23,340 nucleotides of DNA from Myxococcales bacterium UBA1660 (GCA_002320815.1 DCLA01000063.1:1-23340), one strand, 5' to 3'; shown: positions 6,329 to 14,571, counted from the first letter of the stretch. Translations and numbers: made by a program. The notes: a model not told the origin generated them from the sequence alone.

Positions 6329-8989
6329 TCAGAGCGCGAGGAGCGCGCCGCGCAAGGTCTTGGTGCGCCCCCCGCGACGCTGAGCCTCGAGCCAGGCGCG
6401 TGCCTGGGGATCGTCCACCCGGGCGCCGGCGGCGACCGAGAGCTCGTGGAGCAGCGAGAGGAGCGCGGCGATGTCCCGGGGCGCGGCGTCCGGGTCCCCC
6501 CGGAGCGCGGATTGGAGCACCGCGCGGACGGTGGTGGCGTGCGCCGGCGAGGCCGCCGCGACTTCGGCGAGAGCCTTGGCGAGGCGCTTGGGTTTGAGGA
6601 AGCCGGTGGGGAGGAGCTCGGCGACCACTCCGCCCAGCGCGCGCGGATCCACCCGGCCCTGGCCGAGCCCGACGGTAGCCGCGTCCACCGCCATCGCGAA
6701 GGCCTCGGTGCCGTTGGCGGCGAGGTGCAGCGCGAGGAGCCAGTGACCGCTGGGACCGGGGCGCGCCCAGGGCTCGAGGAGGGGCTCGGTGACCCAACCC
6801 GGGGCCGGGCCCTGGTCGTATTCGAGCTCCCGGACCCGGTGGGCGAAGACCGCGTCGAGGCGACCCGGCGTGAGCGATGCGCGCCAGCGCGCGGCGTCGA
6901 GGCCATCGCTCCCGGCCACGCCGGGGTGGCCGAGCAGGCGTAGCCAAGGGGTTCGCAGCGAGTCCGGAGTCCGGCGCTCTCGGATCACGACGCGCCGGTG
7001 GGTATGGCCGGTGTCCGTGGGGGTGACCTCGACCCCGAAAGTGACCCGGACCTTCGCGAGCGCGCCCGCGTCGGCGATGGCGTCGGGGAAGCGCTCCGCC
7101 ATGGCCGCGGTGTCGGCGACGGGGAGCCGGAGGACGGCGAGCGCGGCGTCGTCCGGATCCACCGGGCGGCCCGCATTCTCCCAGCGAGCGACACGGGCTT
7201 CGAGGGTGGCCAGGTCCACGAAGCCGCCCGGGTGGGTCGGCGTGGCCAACGACGGCAGGGCGACGCCCTGGTCGATGCGCCGGGTGACGGCCGCCACCCG
7301 CGCGCCCCACAGCGAGCGCTCGGTGACGCGCGCGGCGCCGCTGGCGGTGGGGGACGGGTCGTCGTCACAGGGGTGAAGATCGGCATCGGGCGGAGGTGCG
7401 CTGCGCTCCGGGTCGAGCCAGAAGCGGATCGCCGGCAGGAGCGCGGCGCGCAGGGGATGAGCCCAGGGGTCGACCTTTCCGAGCGCCATGACGCGCTTCG
7501 CCAGCGGGCCCGCCAACCGCGCGTCGACCCGCTCGGGGAAGCGCGCCATGGCGTCGAGGGCGCGCTCCAGTCCGAGGGGCTCGTCGGGGGCTTCGAGGAC
7601 CTCGCCGATGAAGGCGAGGGTGTCCTCGACGGTCGGCGGCGGCGCGAGGATGGGCGGCGGCTCAGGGACAGGTAGCGGCTCGCCGACGGGCGGCGTCCGC
7701 GCAGATGACTCGGTCGACGGGGTGCCCGCCATGTCGGCGCTCGCCTCGCGGGCGCGGTCCGCCGCGGCATCGCGCGAAACGCGGTCGCGGAGCGAGGGGG
7801 CCAGGTCCGGGGCGAGGGCGGACAGCCGCTCGTCCAGCGGGAAGCGCGCGCTCTCGAGGGCAGGACGCAAGGTCTCCAGGTGGTCGAGGAGGGCCGCTTG
7901 AACGTCCACCGCGGGATGCACCAGCGCGTCCAGGAGGCGCTCGGCGGCACGCGGCGCGGCGGCGTGCGGGTCGGCATGGCGCGCGGCCGTGGGGGCTGCG
8001 GCGACGGACTCCGCGTCCACCACGCGAACCAGCAAGCGCGCCGCCCGCTTCACGACGCCCTTGCCCCGCGCGAGGAGCGCAGGCCCCAGCCCATGCGCCA
8101 GCTCCGTCGGCTCGACCGCGTGCGCGCGCGCCAGGGCTTCGACCTCGCGCAACGCCAGGGCGACCGTCGCCGGGATGGCGCTGCCCAGGAGCCGCAGGTA
8201 GTCGTCGCTGCGCGCGGCGCGCTCGGCGGCGGTCACCCCCAGGGCGTCGTGGAAACGCTGGAACCACCCGGCGCGAAACGCCGCGTGGTCGCGCGCGAGG
8301 GCGGCCAGGGTCGCGTCGAGAGTCGCCTCCCGGTCCAGGTCGCCGCTGGCCACCAGCGCCAGGAGCGCGGGCGCCCATTGGTGGTCTTCGCCGCGGTACT
8401 TGTCCGCTGCCGCGAGGCTGGTCTGGGGCCCGCCCTCGAACGCGAAGAGCCGTAGGGGCAGACCGCTCTCGAGCAGCCCGGGGCTCTCCCGCAGCAGGGC
8501 TTCGAGGGGCCGGTCGCTCCAGGGGTGCCCGCCGAGGACCTCGACCAGGACGCCGAGCGCGTGTTCCCCCTGCGGCCAGGGCAGGTGCCCGCCCTTCAGG
8601 AGGGCAGCGAGGAGGTAGCCCGGGAGCTGCCCTTCGGCGGCGAGGTGCTCGATGCCTTCGGCGCCGAGCCAGGGCGGCCGTAGCGGCGCGACGCGCTCGA
8701 GGACATCTCGCCGGGCCGCGCCGAAGCCGAAGCCGCGCTGGGCCGCGAGCTGCTCCGCGGTCGCGCTGGCCAGGGCCGCCAGCGCCACCGCTTCCCGTTG
8801 GGCGTCGGTGCCCTCGGGGTGGACCGTGCGCCCGCCCTCGGGGCCCGTCTCGTAGACCTGCCGGTGCCAGGCCACGTACCGCTTCAGCAGCGGGCCGGCG
8901 CTGGCGCTCCGCTCGGCCGGCGGCAGCTCGGCCAGCGCGGCGAGGACCGCGTCGACGTCGCCGGCGAGGGTCGCGTCGAGGAGGGTCAT
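6329..8989 (-). CDS. DUF6493-like large helical protein, 886 aa
   Basis: I chose the ATG at 8989 because it overlaps the stop of the SWIM gene as ATGA, which implies translational coupling; the frame is open further upstream but only as a shadow of the SWIM gene. The protein has no signal peptide or membrane segment. It is built almost wholly of Leu/Ala-rich amphipathic helices resembling HEAT/ARM-type repeats, with a Pro-rich break (PVPEPPPILAPPPTVED) in the middle third that separates two helical halves. From memory, DUF6493 proteins are long, mostly helical and commonly encoded next to SWIM zinc-finger genes in actinobacteria and myxobacteria; the assignment rests on that layout, not on a profile hit. 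No catalytic motif is visible. A scaffold partner for the SWIM protein is a reasonable inference. Confidence 0.65.
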   Translation of the reverse strand: MTLLDATLAGDVDAVLAALAELPPAERSASAGPLLKRYVAWHRQVYETGPEGGRTVHPEGTDAQREAVALAALASATAEQLAAQRGFGFGAARRDVLERVAPLRPPWLGAEGIEHLAAEGQLPGYLLAALLKGGHLPWPQGEHALGVLVEVLGGHPWSDRPLEALLRESPGLLESGLPLRLFAFEGGPQTSLAAADKYRGEDHQWAPALLALVASGDLDREATLDATLAALARDHAAFRAGWFQRFHDALGVTAAERAARSDDYLRLLGSAIPATVALALREVEALARAHAVEPTELAHGLGPALLARGKGVVKRAARLLVRVVDAESVAAAPTAARHADPHAAAPRAAERLLDALVHPAVDVQAALLDHLETLRPALESARFPLDERLSALAPDLAPSLRDRVSRDAAADRAREASADMAGTPSTESSARTPPVGEPLPVPEPPPILAPPPTVEDTLAFIGEVLEAPDEPLGLERALDAMARFPERVDARLAGPLAKRVMALGKVDPWAHPLRAALLPAIRFWLDPERSAPPPDADLHPCDDDPSPTASGAARVTERSLWGARVAAVTRRIDQGVALPSLATPTHPGGFVDLATLEARVARWENAGRPVDPDDAALAVLRLPVADTAAMAERFPDAIADAGALAKVRVTFGVEVTPTDTGHTHRRVVIRERRTPDSLRTPWLRLLGHPGVAGSDGLDAARWRASLTPGRLDAVFAHRVRELEYDQGPAPGWVTEPLLEPWARPGPSGHWLLALHLAANGTEAFAMAVDAATVGLGQGRVDPRALGGVVAELLPTGFLKPKRLAKALAEVAAASPAHATTVRAVLQSALRGDPDAAPRDIAALLSLLHELSVAAGARVDDPQARAWLEAQRRGGRTKTLRGALLAL

Positions 8990-10344
8990 CGAGCGTCCCC
9001 CGGGACCGCGAGTTGGACCGCGAGCACGTGTTTGCACGGCCCCCGCTCGCCCCGATGCTTCGCGTACCAGGGGCAGGTGCAGCGCTCGTCGTCGGGCCCC
9101 AGCTGGACCCGGTGGACGACGTCGGTCGTCACCTCGGCGTCCACGGTCTCGCCGCGTACCCGCCAACGAACCGCGCCGGCCGCGTGGAGCTCCCGGGCCG
9201 CGCGGAGCCGAGGCTGCTCCTCCTCGATCCAGCGGGTGGCGGTCTCCAGATCGAAGGGGAGCACCCGGTGGAACCAGCTCCCGGCGGTCACGTCGTAGCC
9301 GACCACGCCGCGCGTGCCGAGCCAGACCAGCGCGCGGCGCGCGTCCTCCAGCTCGAGGCCGGTCGCCGCCGCCAGCCCCTCCGGGGTGAGCTCCGACTGC
9401 CACGAGAGCGCCGCCTGGGCGCGCGCCAGCGGTGGAGGCTCCGTCGCCAGCGCGCTCAGCGCCTGGCCCTCGCCCGAGAAGCCGCGCCAGGTCTCGGGGC
9501 TCGAGGTGAGCGAGAGGCGCCCGGCAGCGAGCGCCAGGACCCAAGTCGACGCCCCCGTGCGCGGATCCTCGTACACGGTGAGCTCCCGGGCCATGGGCGC
9601 CAGCGCGTCGAACGCTCGGAGCCGCGCCGGGCCCGCCAATCGGAGCACGTCGGGCCGACCCGCCGCCACCACGCGGGGGCGGGCGCCGCGGAGGTCGAGC
9701 CCGATGGCCTCGCTGGTGCGCCGGGGTCGGGGCAGCGCGCGCAGGAAGCGCACCGCGTCGGTGCGGCCGAGGACCATCCGCCGCTCCATGCGCGGGAGGA
9801 CACTCTGGACTTCGAGGAACCCGCGCATCCACCGACGCGGGAGGGCGACCCGGCGCTCGACGACGGATTCGCTGGCCGGGCCCGCGGCGTGGGTGAGCGC
9901 GACGCCGGCCTGGCCCACCGCGAGGGTCATGGTGTCCCCATCCCGAACCCGCGCGAGCGCGTCGCGCATCGCCTGGCCGAAGTCGACGTTGGTGGTCCCG
10001 GGCGAAGCCTCGGCGACATCCAGGGCGTGCGGATCGAGGTCGAGTCGCGCGTACACCCCGCAGCAGCTGGAGAAGCCCTCGACCCGAAGCGTGTCGCCGC
10101 CCCAGGTGAGCACCGGATCCGCCTCGAGGAGGATGCGCGCCAACATCGCCGCCGGGATGTGATGACGGGAGCGCACCACGTCGGAGACGGTGCGCAGGCC
10201 CAACGCGACGAGCCGCGGTGCGAGGACCCGGGCGCGCAGGAAGGGAGCCGCGCTCGCCTCGTTCCCCGACGACGCCAGCCGCAGCGTGGGCCCGTCCAAC
10301 ACGGAGGGCGCGGCGTAGCGGTAGGCGTGGTCGAGGCTCTTCAT
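8986..10344 (-). CDS. SWIM zinc-finger protein, 452 aa
   Basis: The C-terminal end carries a classic SWIM signature CxCx(n)CxH: C422, C424, C437 and H439, in the stretch CTCPWYAKHRGERGPCKH. This is expected to bind one zinc ion and contact DNA or protein. Upstream, residues about 355-390 (LTPEGLAAATGLELEDARRA, then LGTRGVVGYD) look like a winged-helix segment, and the rest is mixed alpha/beta without a motif I recognise. There is no helicase or transposase domain, so this is a stand-alone SWIM protein. Its stop overlaps the start of the DUF6493-like gene by four bases. SWIM proteins also occur with MoxR-type AAA and von Willebrand A genes in 'ternary' clusters, but no AAA or VWA gene is present here. 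Confidence 0.85.
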   Translation of the reverse strand: MKSLDHAYRYAAPSVLDGPTLRLASSGNEASAAPFLRARVLAPRLVALGLRTVSDVVRSRHHIPAAMLARILLEADPVLTWGGDTLRVEGFSSCCGVYARLDLDPHALDVAEASPGTTNVDFGQAMRDALARVRDGDTMTLAVGQAGVALTHAAGPASESVVERRVALPRRWMRGFLEVQSVLPRMERRMVLGRTDAVRFLRALPRPRRTSEAIGLDLRGARPRVVAAGRPDVLRLAGPARLRAFDALAPMARELTVYEDPRTGASTWVLALAAGRLSLTSSPETWRGFSGEGQALSALATEPPPLARAQAALSWQSELTPEGLAAATGLELEDARRALVWLGTRGVVGYDVTAGSWFHRVLPFDLETATRWIEEEQPRLRAARELHAAGAVRWRVRGETVDAEVTTDVVHRVQLGPDDERCTCPWYAKHRGERGPCKHVLAVQLAVPGDAR

Positions 10345-10354
10345 CGCGGCGGGC

Positions 10355-10366
10355 CGAGGATACCCG
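10355..10366 (-). promoter_or_regulatory. CGGGTATCCTCG, -10-like element before the SWIM gene
   Basis: On the reverse strand this 12-mer contains TATCCT, ending 12 bases before the ATG at 10344. Exactly the same 12-mer occurs before the hybrid kinase gene (16677-16688). No convincing -35 hexamer is seen, so this is a candidate only. Confidence 0.3.
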
Positions 10367-10386
10367 CCTTCCGCGACGCGTGTACG

Positions 10387-11361
10387 TCAGCGGCCGCGGC
10401 CGCGGCCGTTGTTGCCGCCGCCGTTTCCGCGCTCGTCGTTGCTGCGCCGCCCTTGGTTGCCCGGGTCGGCCGCACCGCGGGCGTTGCCCCGGCCGCGAAC
10501 GCGAACGCTGCCGCGGGCGTTCCCGTTGCCGCGGTCGTCGTCGCCGCGCGCCTCGTCGCGGTCGTCGTTGCCGCGGACGCGCACGGGAGCCCGCTCGTTC
10601 CGGTCGTTGCCGCCGCGGACCTCACCCCGGACCTCGGCGTTGCCGCGGACCTCGGTGCGCGGCGTCTCGGTGCGCACGCGGACGTTGGCGTTCCCGCGCG
10701 CCTCGGGGCGGGACGGCTGCGGGGTGCGCACGCGGACGTCGGTGCGGCCGTTGCCGCGCACCTCGGTCCGGGCGTTCCCCTGGGTGCGAACCCGGACGTT
10801 CGTACGCCCCTGCGCCGGCGCTTGGCGGACGACCACCCGGGACGAGTTGCCGCGAGCAGCGCCACCGCGCACCACGACCTGCCGCGGGGGCGGCGAGCCC
10901 CGGCGAACCACGACGCGACTCACGGGGACCGGATCGTTCTGCGCCCGCACGTGGACGCGGATGGTGCCTGCCGTGCGGTAGACCGCCGGGGGCTCGTTGT
11001 TCCGACGGCGCCAGTAGCCGCGGTGGTACTGGTAGCCGCCGGCGTCGACGGCGACCACGACCGGCGGTTCCCACACGAAGCCCGTCTGCGGCGGCGAGTC
11101 CCAGTGCCCATCGACCCAGACCCAGTCGGAGTTCCAGGCCCAGTAGCCCTCCACCCACACCGCGCCGGCGCGCGGCTGCGCCGGACGGACGGCGACCGCG
11201 GCGCGCGGAGGCGGCGGGTCTTTGGCGATGGTGACGTAGGTCGGGGTGGTGACCACGCTCGCGGATGCGGTGGTGCGGACGGTGGCCCGGCCGGAGGTGG
11301 TGACGGTGCAGCCGCCGAGGACCAGCAGCCCGAGCAAGAGGGGGGGAAGAGGATGTCGCAT
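10387..11361 (-). CDS. Trp/Tyr-repeat lipoprotein with Arg-Gly-Asn-rich tail, 324 aa
   Basis: The signal peptide has a lipobox ending LGGC (Cys 18), so an envelope lipoprotein is expected. The ATG at 11361 was chosen because it puts the signal peptide at the N terminus. Residues 68-120 hold repeats of the WxxGxW/YxW type (VWVEGYWAWNSDWVWVDGHW, FVWEPP, HRGYWRRR), known from BcpO-related and similar surface lipoproteins of unknown function. From about 145 to the end the protein is low complexity: VVVR, VRVRT and RGN words recur, giving a strongly positive, glycine-rich tail of about 180 residues that ends NGRGRGR. Such a tail would bind polyanions such as LPS, extracellular DNA or acidic polysaccharide; this is inference. 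Codon use stays GC-rich, so it does not look like a frameshift product. Confidence 0.75.
   Translation of the reverse strand: MRHPLPPLLLGLLVLGGCTVTTSGRATVRTTASASVVTTPTYVTIAKDPPPPRAAVAVRPAQPRAGAVWVEGYWAWNSDWVWVDGHWDSPPQTGFVWEPPVVVAVDAGGYQYHRGYWRRRNNEPPAVYRTAGTIRVHVRAQNDPVPVSRVVVRRGSPPPRQVVVRGGAARGNSSRVVVRQAPAQGRTNVRVRTQGNARTEVRGNGRTDVRVRTPQPSRPEARGNANVRVRTETPRTEVRGNAEVRGEVRGGNDRNERAPVRVRGNDDRDEARGDDDRGNGNARGSVRVRGRGNARGAADPGNQGRRSNDERGNGGGNNGRGRGR
10390..10935 (-). repeat. Degenerate repeats encoding RGN / VRVRT words
   Basis: The 3' half of the lipoprotein gene repeats short words such as CGCGGCAACG (Arg-Gly-Asn) and the codons for Val-Arg-Val-Arg-Thr at irregular intervals. The spread of synonymous changes suggests an old, selected repeat, not a recent tandem expansion. 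It is also a likely place for assembly slippage. Confidence 0.5.
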
Positions 11362-11369
11362 GATGTTCC

Positions 11370-11384
11370 GTTCGGGGACCGAAC
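11370..11384 (-). promoter_or_regulatory. Small hairpin just before the lipoprotein start
   Basis: GTTCGG (11370-11375), loop GGA, CCGAAC (11379-11384) form a perfect 6-bp stem ending 9 bases before the ATG at 11361, where the ribosome would bind. It may affect translation. The stem is short enough to be chance. Confidence 0.25.
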
Positions 11385-11493
11385 CCCGGTGTCGAGACGG
11401 GCCGGCCCGACGGAGCGCGACGAAGAAGGTCGGAGGAGGTAGGTGGGCGAAGCACACCGACCGATGGCGCCAGGAACCTCTCCAGACGGTGAC

Positions 11494-11522
11494 TTCGCGA
11501 ATTGAACGACGCGGAGTAGGGT
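11494..11522 (+). promoter_or_regulatory. Candidate promoter, TTCGCG-N17-TAGGGT
   Basis: It has the same 17-base spacing and TAnnGT -10-like hexamer as the elements before the genes at 2988 and 3825. Here the -10-like hexamer ends 24 bases before the ATG at 11547, leaving a short leader. It lies in the 185-base divergent region between the RGN lipoprotein and the monooxygenase gene, which holds no other feature I can support. Confidence 0.3.
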
Positions 11523-11546
11523 CTCGTCGAATGGGTCGAAGATCGG

Positions 11547-13022
11547 ATGACTGACCAGTCGACGAAGGAACTCGACTGCGCGCTGTGCATCGTTGGAGCG
11601 GGCTACGCGGGCCTCAACGCCCTGAATGCGGCCGCCAAGTACCTGCCCGCGGGAGCGCGCGTGGTCGTCCTCGACCGCAACGCGACCTGGGGCGGCCAGT
11701 GGATCGATCAATACCGCTTCGTGCGGCTCCACCAGCCCCATCGACTCTTCGTCGCCGGCGATCAGCCCTGGGCCCTGGACGCGCCCCCCGAACACCTGGC
11801 GACCCACGGCGAGATCCTCGACTACCTCACCAGTGTCCCGCGCATCTCGGCCGCCGAGCTCGAGGTCGACGCGCGCTTCGGACACGAGTACCGGAGTCAC
11901 TCCGTCGACCGGGGCCGGGTGCTCGTCCGCGCCCGAGACGCCGAGGGCCGGGCGCTCGGCGTGCGCGCCGACCGGCTCCTCATCGCCAAGGGCTTCGACA
12001 TCACCATCCGGCCGCCCTTCCCCATCGCTTCCGATGCGGTCGAGAGCCTCTCGGTCACCGACCCCCGGGTCGCCGACGCCGCCGCCGCGGCGACGCCCGC
12101 GCCGCTGGTGGTGATCGGGAGCGGCAAGACCGCCATGGACTGCGTGCTCCATTTGGTGGGGCTGGGGACGCGACGGCCGATCCACGTGGTCACCGGTCGC
12201 GGCTCGTACTTCATGGTGCGCGACACGTGCTTCCCCACCGGGTGGCGGCGTCACGTCTCCGGGCTGATGTCCAACACGAGCTTCCTGGAGACCGCCCGGC
12301 TCTACGAGGGCGGCGAGGGTGCCGCGGTCTACCGCTGGCACCTGGAGCGCGGCTACATGCACTCGGTCTTCCCGGACCCGGGTAGCTACATGCTCGGGCA
12401 GCTCTCCACCGCCGAGCGCACCACCATCGCCGCCGCCGTCGCGGCGGCGCACCGCGGCCACTTGGTGGACGTCGTCGGCGAGCGGCGGCCGCGCATGGTC
12501 CTGCGGTGCCGGGACGGCGAGCTACGCGAGGTGCCCGTCGCCCCGGGCGCCACGTTCATCAACTGCACCAATCATCTCGAGGATCGCCCCCACCGGCCGG
12601 TGCTCACCGACGGCGGCCTGGTGTGCGCGCCGCAGCTCGCGCTGGTGTTCTCGGGGTCGTCGGCCTACTTCGCCACCCACCTCTGGTACCGCGACGAGCT
12701 GGGATCCCTCGCCGGCGAGCTCCGTCGCCCCGACTGGAACGCGGCGCCGCTGGCCATCGCGCCCCGCGCCACCTTGGTGCTGCTGGCGAACATGCTGCGC
12801 ATGATTCCCCGCCTCCCGCGACGCATCGCTGCGGCGTACCTGGGCGACTTCAACCTCTGGTACCCGCCGCACCGCCGGATCCGCCCGATCCTGCGGCTCC
12901 TCGCCGCCCGGTCGATGATCGAAGCCAAGGCCGCGCGGTGGGCGACGCTCCGCTACTCGGACGTCCCCGCCGCTCAGGGCGAGCAGTCGAGGTCCCCGGG
13001 GATCGCGCCCAGCGGCGCGTAG
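11547..13022 (+). CDS. Flavin-containing monooxygenase-like oxidoreductase, 491 aa
   Basis: The N terminus has an FAD-binding Rossmann motif GAGYAG (residues 17-22) with an acidic residue closing the second strand (VVVLDR, D43). A WGGQW motif (48-52) comparable to the GGxW of class B flavin monooxygenases follows. A second nucleotide motif, VVIGSGKTAMD (188-198), would bind NADPH. I do not see the strict FMO or Baeyer-Villiger fingerprints (FxGxxxHxxxW), so 'FAD/NAD(P)-dependent oxidoreductase, FMO-like' is the safest name. The substrate is unknown. It is probably cytoplasmic. The last 49 bases overlap, tail to tail, the 3' end of the MopE-like gene. The start at 11547 places the Rossmann motif at the normal distance. 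Confidence 0.75.
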   Translation: MTDQSTKELDCALCIVGAGYAGLNALNAAAKYLPAGARVVVLDRNATWGGQWIDQYRFVRLHQPHRLFVAGDQPWALDAPPEHLATHGEILDYLTSVPRISAAELEVDARFGHEYRSHSVDRGRVLVRARDAEGRALGVRADRLLIAKGFDITIRPPFPIASDAVESLSVTDPRVADAAAAATPAPLVVIGSGKTAMDCVLHLVGLGTRRPIHVVTGRGSYFMVRDTCFPTGWRRHVSGLMSNTSFLETARLYEGGEGAAVYRWHLERGYMHSVFPDPGSYMLGQLSTAERTTIAAAVAAAHRGHLVDVVGERRPRMVLRCRDGELREVPVAPGATFINCTNHLEDRPHRPVLTDGGLVCAPQLALVFSGSSAYFATHLWYRDELGSLAGELRRPDWNAAPLAIAPRATLVLLANMLRMIPRLPRRIAAAYLGDFNLWYPPHRRIRPILRLLAARSMIEAKAARWATLRYSDVPAAQGEQSRSPGIAPSGA

Positions 13023-14485
13023 ACGAACGTGCTGCTCCCGGAGACGTTCTCGACGTAGCCGAGCTTGTAGTCGTTCCCGGGGCCGGTCCGCACGATCACC
13101 ACCGTGTAGGGCGTGAGCTGCTGCTGCTGCGCGAGCTGGAGCCCCACTGCGTCGCCGGGGCCGACGGCCAGCCAGTCATAGGGCGCGATGCGGGTGCTCT
13201 GCACGCCGGTGAAGGTGCGCAGATGCTGTTGGGGGTTCGCCCCCGAGACGTACGCGAGGTCGGCGTCCTCGGGACCGCTCGCGGCGGGTGGCTCGACCAC
13301 GGTGTTGGTCTCGAAGTCGAGCTGGTCGGCGACGTAGCGCAGCGTGCGCCGGCAGCCGCAGACGTTGAGGTCGCCGCCGCGCACCGAGAGGCAGGCGAGT
13401 CGCGGATCGCAGCGCGGCACCCGCGCCTCGCGGTCGTCGCAGTCACCGGTCTCCGCCGCGATCCCGGGCCCCACGCCGCAGGCCTCGATGGGCACGTCGC
13501 CTCCGAAGCCGTCGCCGTCGGCGTCGACGTAGAAGGTGGTGGTCACCCCTTCGTCGATGACGCCGTCGCAGTCCTGATCGAGGCCGTCGCAGAGATCCTC
13601 GACCGAGCCCGGGAAACAGGTGGGGCAGCGGTCGTCGCAGTCCGTCGCCGCGGCCACCCCGCAGGCGACGTCCGCGTACCCATCGCCGTCGTCGTCCTCG
13701 CCGGGCCCGTCGAGGGCGCCATCGCAGTCGTTGTCGACGCCGTCACAGAGCTCGGCGGCGTCGGGGTTCCGGTCGGGGTCGGCGTCGTCGCAGTCCCGGG
13801 CGTTGTCCACCCACGCCCCACCGGCGCAGGGCGCGGCGCCCAGCGGTCCGCAGGCCGCCACGAAGGTCGCGGGATCGCCGAAGCCGTCGCCGTCGCAGTC
13901 CGGGTAGTAGAGGCGCATGAGGAGCCCCTCGTCGACGTCGCCGTCGCAGTCGTCGTCGACCGCGTTGCACGACTCGGCCTCGGTCGGGTGCACCCCCGCC
14001 GCCGAGTCGTCGCAGTCGTCGCCGCAGGTCCGGGCCCCGTTGAGCCCCAGGTTGCAGCAGAGGGCGTCCACGAAGCCGTCGCCGTCCAGGTCTCGGTCGC
14101 CGACGGTGGAGTCGTCGCAGTCCTCGTCGTGGGCCTCCGCGTCACAGACCTCGGCGTTGCCGGGGAAGCGGTCGGGATCCGAGTCGTCGCAGTCGTCCCC
14201 GCCGCAAGCCAGGTTCAGGTGGCCGTCGCCGTCGCCGTCGCCGCCGGCCGCGCAGGTCCCGTCACACTCGTCGGCGCTCTCGTCGCAGGAGGTCACGCAA
14301 GGGGTCGCGCCGGGGACGCAGGTGCCGGAGACGCACCGCTCGACGCCATCGCAGAAGAGGCCGTCGTCGCAGTCGGCGTCGGCCGAGCACTCGTCCGCGC
14401 CGCCGTCGGCGCCGGGGGCCGACTTCGGGTCGTCGCAGGCGAGGAGGAACGAGAGGAGGAGGAGCAGCCACGAACATCTGGGCAC
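12974..14485 (-). CDS. MopE-like Asp/Cys-repeat lipoprotein, 503 aa
   Basis: A GTG start at 14485 gives a signal peptide with a lipobox ending LLAC (Cys 17). Residues about 95-355 hold at least five copies of the MopE-type 'putative metal-binding' repeat: CDGVDNDCDG-like words (CNAVDDDCDG, LCDGVDNDCDG, LCDGLDQDCDG) alternating with DxDGDG loops and DCDD. In the wider family these bind calcium or copper; here the DxDxDG loops favour Ca2+ binding, which is inference. An N-terminal Cys-rich stretch (about 33-78) resembles the 'CSADADCDDGLFCDG' myxobacterial motif. The C-terminal 130 residues are non-repetitive and likely beta-rich. The protein is expected at the cell surface. No ATG is available in frame upstream, and a hairpin sits just before the start. 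Confidence 0.85.
   Translation of the reverse strand: MPRCSWLLLLLSFLLACDDPKSAPGADGGADECSADADCDDGLFCDGVERCVSGTCVPGATPCVTSCDESADECDGTCAAGGDGDGDGHLNLACGGDDCDDSDPDRFPGNAEVCDAEAHDEDCDDSTVGDRDLDGDGFVDALCCNLGLNGARTCGDDCDDSAAGVHPTEAESCNAVDDDCDGDVDEGLLMRLYYPDCDGDGFGDPATFVAACGPLGAAPCAGGAWVDNARDCDDADPDRNPDAAELCDGVDNDCDGALDGPGEDDDGDGYADVACGVAAATDCDDRCPTCFPGSVEDLCDGLDQDCDGVIDEGVTTTFYVDADGDGFGGDVPIEACGVGPGIAAETGDCDDREARVPRCDPRLACLSVRGGDLNVCGCRRTLRYVADQLDFETNTVVEPPAASGPEDADLAYVSGANPQQHLRTFTGVQSTRIAPYDWLAVGPGDAVGLQLAQQQQLTPYTVVIVRTGPGNDYKLGYVENVSGSSTFVYAPLGAIPGDLDCSP
13430..14400 (-). repeat. Degenerate repeats encoding DCDD / DGxDNDCDG units
   Basis: The word GACTGCGACGAC (seen on the plus strand as GTCGTCGCAGTC) recurs about eight times at irregular spacing inside the MopE-like gene, each copy encoding Asp-Cys-Asp-Asp. 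It is protein-level repetition, not a mobile repeat. Confidence 0.6.
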
Positions 14486-14490
14486 TCGCC

Positions 14491-14510
14491 CATCGAAGCG
14501 GTCTTCGATG
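14491..14510 (-). other. Perfect 8-bp hairpin before the MopE-like start
   Basis: CATCGAAG, loop of four bases, CTTCGATG. It begins five bases upstream of the GTG at 14485 and lies 62 bases after the kinase stop at 14572 on the same strand. It could be a terminator for the kinase transcript (no T-run) or a structure covering the ribosome site of the lipoprotein gene. Confidence 0.35.
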
Positions 14511-14571
14511 CCGGCGTCAACCGATCTTCAGGGCGGGCAACTCGTCCTCGCTCGGCGTTCGGGACCGCCGC

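Noticed and set aside
3672..7310. 1212-residue open frame on the reverse strand
   Set aside because: It is antisense to the STAND regulator and to the end of the DUF6493-like gene. Its translation is Arg/Gly/Pro/His-rich without domains; long antisense frames are expected where third positions are nearly all G or C.
7705..11442. 1245-residue forward open frame
   Set aside because: It runs antisense through the DUF6493-like, SWIM and RGN lipoprotein genes, all of which have recognisable motifs. The forward translation is low-complexity Arg/Ala/Gly.
13430..14400. Regularly repeated GTCGTCGCAGTC words, at first sight like an array
   Set aside because: Spacing is irregular and every copy is in frame as Asp-Cys-Asp-Asp of the MopE-like protein, so it is a coding repeat and not a CRISPR array.
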